Part shown: positions 1 to 5,534 of the stretch, one piece after another
Layout: each line of letters starts with the position of its first letter
Numbering within the stretch: the stretch's first letter is position 1
Source of the DNA: AM-2324 sp964225135
Lineage (GTDB): Bacteria > Bacteroidota > Bacteroidia > Chitinophagales > Saprospiraceae
Direction of reading: 5' to 3'
Assembly (NCBI GenBank): GCA_964225135.1
Contig: CAXQNQ010000051.1
Coordinates: 1-6,215, forward strand
Length of the DNA: 6,215 bases
Program-made: the position numbers and the translations under genes
The notes under the pieces: model-generated
The model's input: only the letters and a program-made list of their open reading frames with translations
The model's database searches: none
Told to the model about the DNA's origin: nothing

Positions 1-1136
1 TATCTGGAATGACTACTACTGGTGCCTCTATTATTGAAGATATTGAAGCCATGCCAAAGGGTATACTCTTTTGGCGTAGCTTAACCCAATGGATTGGGGG
101 TATGGGTATTATTGTTTTGACGGTTGCGCTATTCCCCTTACTAGGTATTGGGGGCATTGAATTGTTTGTGGCTGAAGCGCCTGGACCAACATCGGATAAA
201 ATTCACCCTAGAATACAACAAACCGCTAAAAGTCTTTGGTTGATATATGTTAGCCTAACTGGTATTTTAATGTTTATCCTCTGGGGAGCGGGTATGACCT
301 TTTACGATGCCATTAATCATGCTTTGACTACTATGGCTACTGGTGGATTTTCTACACATAATGCCAGTTTAGCCGCTTATAATATTCCGCAAATTCAATA
401 TCCGATTATATTTTTCATGTTCTTAGCAGGAGTGAATTATACCGTTATTTATTGGAGTTTACAGGGAAAATTAAAACGAGTTTGGGCCTCTGATGAATTT
501 AAGGTCTATGTTACCTTTATTCTCATCTTAGGTTTGGCCATTTCAGGTTCTATACTGTACCATACTTCCTTGAGTTTGGAGGAGTCAATCAGAACTGGAT
601 TCTTTCAGGTTATTTCATTAGTTACTACTACTGGATACGTATCAGCAGATTATACTGCTTGGGGACCTGGAACTACCATGATATTCTTTGGATTACTCTT
701 TGTGGGAGCATCTGCAGGGTCCACTTCTGGTGGTATCAAGCTTGTCCGGCACTGGGTCTTTCTAAAAAACACCCTGCTAGAGTTCAGACGACTCATTCAT
801 CCAAGAGCAGTCCTTCCAATCAAAATGAATGGACAAGTAGTCAATAACAAAATCCTATCGCATATACAAGTATTCTTGCTACTCTATTTAGCCCTTTTCA
901 TCTTGGGTACATTCGTTGTGAGTATCATGGGATTGGATTTTGAAACGGCTACCTCTTCTGTTGCTACTGCACTGGGTAACGTAGGGCCAGGTCTTGGAAA
1001 AGTAGGACCTACTGACAATTTTGCTTGGCTCCCCAACAATGTAAAAATCACACTTTCCTTCCTTATGCTGTTGGGGCGTTTGGAGTTATTTACGATATTG
1101 ATATTGTTTACACCATATTTCTGGAAGTCAAACTAA
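1..1136 (+). CDS. trkH: TrkH-family potassium uptake channel subunit, 5'-truncated by the window edge
   Basis: Membrane-embedded K+-translocating subunit of a Trk/Ktr-type uptake system. The reading frame is open from base 3, and the codons before the first ATG (base 9) read S-G, giving the conserved SGMTTTGAS of the first pore loop. That ATG is therefore internal and the gene continues upstream; about 110 N-terminal residues are missing compared with usual TrkH. All four pore loops and their filter glycines are visible, numbering from the internal Met: TTTGAS (2-7), TTMATGGFST (107-116), TTTGYVSADY (206-215) and TALGNVGPG (320-328). Hydrophobic helices lie between them. The C-terminus, LLGRLELFTILILFTPYFW, is typical of the family, so the 3' end is intact. 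A TrkA-like NAD-binding gating subunit is usually required and is not in the window; it may lie upstream. The stop is 7 bases before the mnmE frame, so co-transcription is likely. The family call is secure; Trk versus Ktr naming is less so. Confidence 0.95.
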   Translation, partial: SGMTTTGASIIEDIEAMPKGILFWRSLTQWIGGMGIIVLTVALFPLLGIGGIELFVAEAPGPTSDKIHPRIQQTAKSLWLIYVSLTGILMFILWGAGMTFYDAINHALTTMATGGFSTHNASLAAYNIPQIQYPIIFFMFLAGVNYTVIYWSLQGKLKRVWASDEFKVYVTFILILGLAISGSILYHTSLSLEESIRTGFFQVISLVTTTGYVSADYTAWGPGTTMIFFGLLFVGASAGSTSGGIKLVRHWVFLKNTLLEFRRLIHPRAVLPIKMNGQVVNNKILSHIQVFLLLYLALFILGTFVVSIMGLDFETATSSVATALGNVGPGLGKVGPTDNFAWLPNNVKITLSFLMLLGRLELFTILILFTPYFWKSN

Positions 1137-1143
1137 AACTTGC

Positions 1144-2538
1144 ATGGCCTACTCCGCTAAGGATATGAATGATACGATAGTAGCACTAGCTACTCCCCCA
1201 GGCATTGGCGCCATTGGGGTGATTCGTCTATCTGGTCGGGAAGCTATACGCATTTGCAATACATTCTTTTTTGGCAAGAACTTAGAAGAACAGGATAGTC
1301 ATACTATTCATTTGGGAACCATAAGGGATGAAGAGAACGTCATTTTAGACGAAGTTTTAGTGTCCTTATTTGTTGCGCCTAAGTCTTACACCAAAGAAAA
1401 TGTTGTAGAAATATCCTGCCATGGATCCAACTATATCCTGCAGTCTATTATCCAATTATTCCTTAGAAATGGGGCCAGGACTGCTCAACGAGGAGAATTC
1501 ACCATGCGTGCATTCCTAAATGGGCAATTGGACTTAAGTCAGGCAGAGGCTGTAGCAGATTTAATCGCTTCAGACTCTGAAAAATCTCATGAACTTGCGC
1601 TGAAACAAATGCGGGGTGGATTCTCTCAAGAGATTGCCAAACTGAGGCAAGAGTTAATCGATTTTGCTTCCTTAATTGAATTAGAATTGGATTTCGGAGA
1701 GGAGGATGTCGAATTTGCAAACAGAGATAAACTCAGAGCTTTAGTGGAGCAGATTAGAGGTTTATTACAACGTTTAATAGAATCCTTTACTTTAGGTAAT
1801 GTCCTAAAGCATGGCGTACAGACCGTTATTGCTGGTCGACCGAATGCTGGTAAATCCACCTTACTTAATGCTCTTTTGAACGAGGAACGTGCTATTGTTT
1901 CAGATATAGCTGGTACTACTCGAGATACCATTGAGGAGAGTCTAAACATTAATGGGGTATTATTTCGATTAGTAGATACAGCTGGAATACGCGAAGCACA
2001 GGATACTATTGAAGCTATTGGCGTAGAAAAGACCATGGAAAAAATTGGGCAATCTTCGCTTTTAGTTTATGTATTTGATGCTGATCAAACACCGCCGGAT
2101 GAGGTGAAAAAAGATTTGGAATCCCTTTGTCAAGAGAATCTACATACTATCGTTGTTGCCAATAAAGCAGACTTGAAAGGAGCTATTGATTTTAACGATT
2201 ACGCCCATCAAAATTTACAAGAAAACAACTTTATTATCCTCTCTGCCAAGCAACAAACCAATATCGCGGGACTCAAACAAGAGCTTTTTACAGCAGTCAC
2301 GGATGCTAAGGTTTCCGGGGATAACACTATAATTACGAATACCCGTCACCTAGAAGCTTTGCAGAAATCGCATGAAAGTTTGAGTGATGTATTGAAAGGA
2401 ATGGATATGCAGGTTACCTCCGACTTTATTGCTATGGATATTCGCAGAGCTTTGGCCTTTTTAGGCGAAATTACGGGTGAGATTTCAACGGATGATCTAC
2501 TCGGGAATATCTTTGGGCGTTTCTGTATTGGAAAGTAG
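1144..2538 (+). CDS. mnmE: tRNA uridine-5-carboxymethylaminomethyl(34) synthesis GTPase MnmE
   Basis: With MnmG, MnmE installs the carboxymethylaminomethyl group on U34 of certain tRNAs, using tetrahydrofolate-derived carbon and GTP hydrolysis, in the cytoplasm. At 464 residues it is full length. The N-terminal folate-binding domain starts at NDTIVALATPPG (9-20). A helical domain follows, with the Ras-like G domain inserted in it: G1 GRPNAGKS (231-238), G2 TTRDT (258-262), G3 DTAG (278-281), G4 NKAD (340-343) and G5 SAK (367-369). The C-terminal CIGK (461-464) carries the Cys of the family's CxGK motif. Two starts are possible: 1144 (MAYSAKDMNDT) and 1165 (MNDTIVA). The second fits the family N-terminus better, and neither has a convincing Shine-Dalgarno. 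It lies just after trkH and is probably co-transcribed. The last 18 bases, TTCTGTATTGGAAAGTAG, recur 147 bp downstream, marking this 3' end as a probable integration site. The coding sequence itself is undisturbed. Confidence 0.98.
   Translation: MAYSAKDMNDTIVALATPPGIGAIGVIRLSGREAIRICNTFFFGKNLEEQDSHTIHLGTIRDEENVILDEVLVSLFVAPKSYTKENVVEISCHGSNYILQSIIQLFLRNGARTAQRGEFTMRAFLNGQLDLSQAEAVADLIASDSEKSHELALKQMRGGFSQEIAKLRQELIDFASLIELELDFGEEDVEFANRDKLRALVEQIRGLLQRLIESFTLGNVLKHGVQTVIAGRPNAGKSTLLNALLNEERAIVSDIAGTTRDTIEESLNINGVLFRLVDTAGIREAQDTIEAIGVEKTMEKIGQSSLLVYVFDADQTPPDEVKKDLESLCQENLHTIVVANKADLKGAIDFNDYAHQNLQENNFIILSAKQQTNIAGLKQELFTAVTDAKVSGDNTIITNTRHLEALQKSHESLSDVLKGMDMQVTSDFIAMDIRRALAFLGEITGEISTDDLLGNIFGRFCIGK
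2521..2538 (+). repeat. Candidate att core copy 1, formed by the 3' end of mnmE
   Basis: TTCTGTATTGGAAAGTAG encodes the final FCIGK and stop of mnmE. It matches 2668-2685 at 16 of 18 positions; the differences are A/G at position 12 and G/A at position 18. The 3' end of mnmE (trmE/thdF) is the known chromosomal target of SGI1-type tyrosine integrases, whose att core is an 18-bp sequence of this kind. Calling this an attachment site is inference from position, length and duplication; no integrase is visible in the window. Confidence 0.7.
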
Positions 2539-2667
2539 TTTTTCAAAACAAAATTTATTGAAATAAAAATAGAATACTAGTAATAGTGGTGTTTTGGTGT
2601 GTTTATTGGATTTGTACCTTTATTGTACCTTGAATTCGTAAAGCTTTAATAAAAAACACTTATTACT
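2539..2667. mobile_element. Probable integration scar or minimal remnant between duplicated mnmE ends
   Basis: These 129 AT-rich bases lie between the two att-like copies. No open reading frame of note and no recombinase fragment were recognised. The segment holds a tandem pair of TTGTACCTT (2612-2620 and 2623-2631, 11-bp period). It also holds an imperfect inverted repeat: TAATAgtgGTGTTTT at 2581-2595 against AAAACACtTATTA at 2653-2665. Short directly repeated sites and inverted arms beside a core are what integrase arm sites look like, but the inverted repeat could equally be a weak transcription terminator for the two genes that converge here. What remains could be the ends of a deleted element, or a non-autonomous one. 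The remnant interpretation is inference. Confidence 0.45.
2612..2631 (+). repeat. Tandem direct repeat TTGTACCTT x2
   Basis: Two identical 9-mers, TTGTACCTT, start 11 bp apart (2612 and 2623), about one helical turn, so a bound protein would face the same side of the DNA. Their position between the two att-like copies suggests recombinase arm sites or an operator of a lost integrase gene. The binding partner is unknown. Confidence 0.5.
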
Positions 2668-2685
2668 TTCTGTATTGGGAAGTAA
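2668..2685 (+). repeat. Candidate att core copy 2, duplicated mnmE terminus
   Basis: TTCTGTATTGGGAAGTAA is a second copy of the mnmE 3' end and would also read FCIGK-stop in frame. The bases on either side do not resemble the mnmE coding sequence or its downstream flank, apart from one matching T on the left. The duplication is therefore confined to the length of an integrase core, which argues against a simple tandem duplication of the gene end. It ends 4 bases before the stop of the convergent lipoprotein gene. Confidence 0.7.
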
Positions 2686-2689
2686 GCGT

Positions 2690-3388
2690 TTAATCCAAAT
2701 CGTACAGATAATCAGCTTGAATACGAATACTATCCAAGTCCTCTAAGACTAGGTAAGAACTTCGTTTTTCTACTACAATAGGAATGCCTGCTCGTTCGGT
2801 AAAGGATTCATTGATGATTAGACTCAGTTTATCGTTGTGTCGAACTCGATAGCCCAAATTCAAATAGCTGTCTACATCAAACAAGAAAGCCCACTCATCT
2901 GTGGAGGGATCATTCGGATAAGCGACCTCAACTACTTGGACTATTTCCCCATTAAATAAAGTTTCCGTTCCAGCATAAGTGAAAACGGCTTTGGGATCAT
3001 CTAACTTGAACGGTTGCCAAAATACGAAATAGGCAGTAGACAAGGCTGTTTCGGCCTTTTGCTGCAGCAAAGTATCCTGAATGATAGCTCCATACTGCTC
3101 TACTTCAACCTTATCCTCTATTTGTCTGTAAACCTGTAGCGTTGAATCTCCAGGTGTTCTTATCTCGTAGATAAAAGGATTCCAGTAAATGGTATGGTCT
3201 TGATGAATCGTTTTGGTGACCAGTCCCATACTATCATATACTTGGGTGGTCTTTTGGTAGGACAAGGAATCAAGCGTCTGTATTTGATCCAACCCATGTG
3301 CTGCTATGGATTGCCGAACAATCTGTTCGGCTTGAGGCTGACAAGCATTTAAAAAACAAAGTATAACACTTATGATTACAATGCGCAT
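2690..3388 (-). CDS. Small lipoprotein, LolA-like / DUF6503-like
   Basis: 232 residues. A short Sec signal ends in a lipobox L13-N14-A15-C16, so the mature protein should be lipid-anchored at the periplasmic face of the inner or outer membrane. The region after the cysteine (AEQIVRQSIAAHG, about 21-33) resembles the start of Bacteroidota lipoproteins in the DUF6503 family. The rest alternates hydrophobic and polar residues in strand-like segments (YWNPFIYEIR, VVEVAYPND, FLFDVDSYLNLGYRVR) in the manner of the LolA/LolB half-barrel. No catalytic motif is apparent and no specific function can be given; binding of a lipid or other hydrophobic ligand is a guess from the fold resemblance. It converges on mnmE, and its stop is 4 bases from the second att-like copy, so the original C-terminus could have been altered by the insertion. 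A strong terminator lies upstream, so it probably has its own promoter, which I could not define. Confidence 0.8.
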   Translation of the reverse strand: MRIVIISVILCFLNACQPQAEQIVRQSIAAHGLDQIQTLDSLSYQKTTQVYDSMGLVTKTIHQDHTIYWNPFIYEIRTPGDSTLQVYRQIEDKVEVEQYGAIIQDTLLQQKAETALSTAYFVFWQPFKLDDPKAVFTYAGTETLFNGEIVQVVEVAYPNDPSTDEWAFLFDVDSYLNLGYRVRHNDKLSLIINESFTERAGIPIVVEKRSSYLVLEDLDSIRIQADYLYDLD

Positions 3389-3491
3389 ATCAAACAGGTG
3401 TAAGATTTTATCGATTTCGCCTCTCTATCAAATAAGGCCATAATAAACATAAGCATTTTTAGATTGTAAATCTATTTGAGCAGATTTAACC
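3389..3491. other. Leader region of the minus-strand lipoprotein gene, promoter not resolved
   Basis: This AT-rich stretch must contain the promoter of the lipoprotein gene, because the terminator at 3492-3525 isolates it from the gene upstream. The only structure seen is a short inverted repeat, TAGATT-gta-AATCTA (3460-3474), about 72-86 bases before the start codon. No good match to the Bacteroidota TTG / TAnnTTTG promoter pattern was found. Confidence 0.3.
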
Positions 3492-3525
3492 AAAAAAATG
3501 GGACTTCAATGAAGTCCCATTTTTT
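3492..3525 (-). terminator. Rho-independent terminator, strong hairpin, symmetric
   Basis: ATGGGACTTC (3498-3507), loop AAT, GAAGTCCCAT (3511-3520) form a perfect 10-bp stem. Flanking A and T runs extend it to about 15 bp. Read on the minus strand it ends in a run of seven U, 108 bases past the stop of the membrane-protein gene, and separates that gene from the lipoprotein gene. The A run on the other side makes it potentially bidirectional. Confidence 0.92.
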
Positions 3526-3532
3526 ATTATCA

Positions 3533-3631
3533 AGCAAGAATCTTTAGCTGCAATTACAAATTTATCATCAAAACAAACCAATCAGTTGTTTGATATTTCA
3601 TAATAGTCCTTAGCTAGATTCTGTTCTTGCT
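3533..3631 (-). other. Nested imperfect inverted repeats in the 3' UTR of the membrane-protein gene
   Basis: Outer arms AGCAAGAA (3533-3540) and TTCTTGCT (3624-3631) are perfectly complementary. An AGCT pair lies inside them (3546-3549 and 3612-3615). An inner hairpin forms from ATCAAAACAA (3567-3576) and TTGTTTGAT (3586-3594), with one bulged base and a 9-nt loop. The block fills the space between the membrane-protein stop and its terminator. It could be a folded 3' UTR, a small RNA processed from the transcript, or chance pairing in AT-rich DNA. Confidence 0.35.
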
Positions 3632-3632
3632 C

Positions 3633-4046
3633 CTACTTGGACATTTTATTCATAACCATAGCCATAGCTATACCGGCTACCCCTCCAATGACTGCAGAAA
3701 TACCAATATCTTTTATGAAATAATCCATAGTAGTTAATTTAGTCATTGCCAACATATTTCCATTAGCAACAATCCAAATAACTGCACTAATCCAACCTCC
3801 AGTAACGGCTCCAGCCTGTACTGATTTTACTCCAGCTTTATCAAAGTACATTGCTGTCAGAAAAGCTTGTGCGACAGCGGTTAATATCCCGATGGTGAAC
3901 AACGGCTCAGCATTCATAACATCCGGAAATTGAGCTTGAAGATCTGTGAATTGTGCCTGATAATATAGCATATAGAATGCTATACCAACTGCCATTGAAG
4001 CAACAACTCCAACCACAGTAGCTACTAAAATTTTTCGTAAATCCAT
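3633..4046 (-). CDS. Four-helix integral membrane protein of unknown function (DUF1761-like layout)
   Basis: 137 residues with four predicted transmembrane segments: about 6-28, 48-66, 76-97 and 113-132. A polar loop (30-46) follows the first helix. Length, helix count and the motifs AGAVTGGWISAVIWI and ISAVIGGVAGIAMA resemble small DUF1761-like membrane proteins common in Bacteroidota, but this is recognition by layout rather than by a diagnostic motif. Helices 3 and 4 are rich in Gly and Ala, which favours tight helix packing and possibly oligomerisation. No charged residues sit in mid-membrane positions that would suggest a transporter. The gene stands alone: its own terminator lies downstream, and a perfect inverted repeat sits five bases before the ATG. 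It is divergent from the di-haem enzyme gene, so the two could share regulation. The function is unknown. Confidence 0.85.
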   Translation of the reverse strand: MDLRKILVATVVGVVASMAVGIAFYMLYYQAQFTDLQAQFPDVMNAEPLFTIGILTAVAQAFLTAMYFDKAGVKSVQAGAVTGGWISAVIWIVANGNMLAMTKLTTMDYFIKDIGISAVIGGVAGIAMAMVMNKMSK

Positions 4047-4051
4047 ATTCT

Positions 4052-4082
4052 TAATATTATAGTTAGTAATACTATAATATTA
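4052..4082. promoter_or_regulatory. Perfect 12-bp inverted repeat upstream of the membrane-protein gene, operator-like
   Basis: TAATATTATAGT (4052-4063), a 7-base spacer (4064-4070), then ACTATAATATTA (4071-4082). All 12 pairs match. It begins 5 bases upstream of the minus-strand start codon and lies in the 173-bp gap between divergent genes. It could be an operator for a dimeric repressor overlapping the promoter, or a hairpin in the 5' UTR affecting translation. Being almost entirely A/T, it would be weak as RNA, which slightly favours a DNA-binding site. Confidence 0.55.
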
Positions 4083-4170
4083 CCAAAAATTTTGTACAAT
4101 TAGATGTATAGCAGCACTAATTATTGAATTTCTCTATTTATTTCTATGCTGTTTTAAACCTTCGAGTCCA

Positions 4171-4192
4171 ATATCAGTCTATTAAATGATAT
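4171..4192. promoter_or_regulatory. Short inverted repeat upstream of the di-haem enzyme gene
   Basis: ATATCA (4171-4176), 10-base spacer, TGATAT (4187-4192), 27 bases before the ATG at 4220. The position would suit an operator, but six A/T-rich pairs are easily found by chance. No clear promoter boxes were recognised in the rest of 4083-4219. Confidence 0.2.
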
Positions 4193-4219
4193 CCTATTGA
4201 CCACTATTATATTAAATCT

Positions 4220-5332
4220 ATGTTTAAAATAAAGCATTCAGTATATCTTCTTGTACTTCCTTTAATTTTCTTTGCTTCTTGTCAAGATGATCCTATCAAT
4301 CCTATAGAGGATATAACTGAAGATGTGGTTGAATATGATCCAACACCTTATTTCTTAAATACGGAAGGATTACCACCGGCACTTATTCCGAATGATAATG
4401 CCCTAACCGAACAAGGGGTATTACTGGGTAAAATGTTATTCTATGATCCGATCATGTCCAAGGGAGAAGCGCAAAGCTGTGCTAGCTGCCATGTTCAAAC
4501 AGACGGTTTTTCGGATGTCAATCAATTTTCTATAGGTGTGGATGGTTTAGAAGGAGGTCGTCAAGCCATGTCTATTTTTAATTTAGTTTATCACCCTAAT
4601 GGATTCTTTTGGGATGGCAGAGCTACTACTTTGAGGGAACAATCCCTTATGCCCATTCAGGATCCCCTTGAAATGGATGAAACATTAGAAAATGTGGTCA
4701 GTAAACTAGAGGCGGAACAAGACTATAAAGACCAATTCATGCGCGCATTTGGTTCAGAGGAAATCACTTCTGCAAAAGTAGGATTAGCTCTGGAACAATT
4801 TATGCATAGCATCATTTCAAATGGCTCAAAATTTGATCAGTTCCAAAGAGGAGAAATTACCCTTACAGATAGTGAAGAGCGTGGTAGGGCATTATTCTTT
4901 GCGCCATTTAACCCGAATGACCCTGCAAATTCAGGAGCTGATTGTGCTAGATGCCATGGAGGACCTAATTTTACCAATAATGCTTTTATGAATAATGGCC
5001 TAGACATGGGCATGAATTTCACGGATTTGGGTAGGTTTGATGTAACTGGAAATCCAGCGGATAGAGCGAGATTTAAAGTAACCTCATTAAGAAATATTGC
5101 AGTAACGCAACCATATATGCATGATGGAAGATTAGAAACCTTAGAAGAGGTAGTTGAACATTATAATTCAGGTGTATTTGGTTCGCCAACTCTAGACCCT
5201 ATATTAAATAATATTAGACAGAATGGAGGTCTGGGACTAAGTCAACAAGATAAAGATGATTTAGTGGCTTTCATGCATACCTTGACGGATGATGTATTTT
5301 TAAATAATGAAGCCTACAAAAGCCCATTTTAA
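4220..5332 (+). CDS. Di-haem cytochrome c peroxidase-family lipoprotein, MauG/MbnH-like
   Basis: 370 residues. The signal ends in lipobox F18-A19-S20-C21, predicting a lipid-anchored envelope enzyme; CQDD after cleavage resembles surface-export signals of some Bacteroidota lipoproteins. Two haem c sites are C87-A-S-C90-H91 and C242-A-R-C245-H246. FFWDGR gives W131; Q141, P145 and E151 follow at exactly the spacing of MauG W93, Q103, P107 and E113 (inter-haem Trp and active-site residues). Two positions depart from classical peroxidases: SIGV has V107 where CcpA has the exchangeable distal His71, and after PYMHDG (298-303) the Met ligand position in TLEEVVEHY is Y315, as in MauG, which uses Tyr. 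This predicts a permanently five-coordinate peroxidatic haem and a His/Tyr second haem, suited to oxidising a protein substrate. Comparisons are from memory, not computed. The MbnP-like gene downstream is the likely substrate. A standard peroxidase role remains possible. Confidence 0.93.
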   Translation: MFKIKHSVYLLVLPLIFFASCQDDPINPIEDITEDVVEYDPTPYFLNTEGLPPALIPNDNALTEQGVLLGKMLFYDPIMSKGEAQSCASCHVQTDGFSDVNQFSIGVDGLEGGRQAMSIFNLVYHPNGFFWDGRATTLREQSLMPIQDPLEMDETLENVVSKLEAEQDYKDQFMRAFGSEEITSAKVGLALEQFMHSIISNGSKFDQFQRGEITLTDSEERGRALFFAPFNPNDPANSGADCARCHGGPNFTNNAFMNNGLDMGMNFTDLGRFDVTGNPADRARFKVTSLRNIAVTQPYMHDGRLETLEEVVEHYNSGVFGSPTLDPILNNIRQNGGLGLSQQDKDDLVAFMHTLTDDVFLNNEAYKSPF

Positions 5333-5413
5333 TATTCAAAAATATAATATCATCCAAAATTTAGGAGTTATCCGCTTAGTTTGGTGATAAAACTATTTAG
5401 AAATAATGTACTC

Positions 5414-5441
5414 GGAAGCTGCGTTTCAGCTTCCTTTTTTT
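5414..5441 (+). terminator. Rho-independent terminator after the di-haem enzyme gene
   Basis: GGAAGCTG (5414-5421), loop CGTTT, CAGCTTCC (5427-5434), then seven T (5435-5441). It is an 8-bp perfect stem with a classic U tail, 82 bases past the stop. It implies that the downstream MbnP-like gene is transcribed mainly from its own promoter, or depends on read-through. Confidence 0.92.
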
Positions 5442-5534
5442 GTTTAAGATCATTCAAAATTCCTCTATTCCTTGTCACCCTTCTTAAATTAAATTATTTA
5501 TTCTTAATTTGAGTGCATAACATACAACTATAAC
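5442..5534 (+). promoter_or_regulatory. Presumed promoter region of the MbnP-like gene
   Basis: The terminator upstream means a promoter is expected in these 93 AT-rich bases. The best candidate -7 box is TTAATTTG (5504-5511), one base off the Bacteroidota TAnnTTTG pattern, but no TTG lies at the expected distance. No Shine-Dalgarno precedes the ATG at 5535; the leader just before it is A-rich, as is usual in Bacteroidota. Confidence 0.3.

Noticed and set aside
9..11. ATG at base 9 as the true start of trkH
   Set aside because: It falls inside the first pore-loop motif, and codons upstream continue the conserved SG-TTTGAS sequence, so the gene is cut by the window.
659..847. Short plus-strand open frame within trkH
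   Set aside because: It overlaps the conserved third pore-loop region of trkH in another frame; a shadow.
1159..1164. AAGGA before the ATG at 1165 as a Shine-Dalgarno for mnmE
   Set aside because: Only one base separates it from the ATG, too close to work, and such sites are little used in Bacteroidota; it cannot decide the start.
1499..2036. Minus-strand open frames (1499-1720 and 1626-2036) inside mnmE
   Set aside because: They lie opposite a secure, fully conserved mnmE coding sequence and their translations resemble no family.
2346..2546. Minus-strand frame over the end of mnmE
   Set aside because: Antisense shadow of the conserved C-terminal domain; the att-like site explains the interest of this end.
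4837..5022. Minus-strand frame in the di-haem enzyme gene
   Set aside because: It is antisense to the second CxxCH region, which is clearly coding on the plus strand.
5117..5119. Met300 in PYMHDG as axial haem ligand of the di-haem enzyme
   Set aside because: In classical enzymes the ligand Met lies about 14 residues after this HDG motif's start region, where this protein has Tyr315; the residue at the Met300 position is often Phe in relatives.
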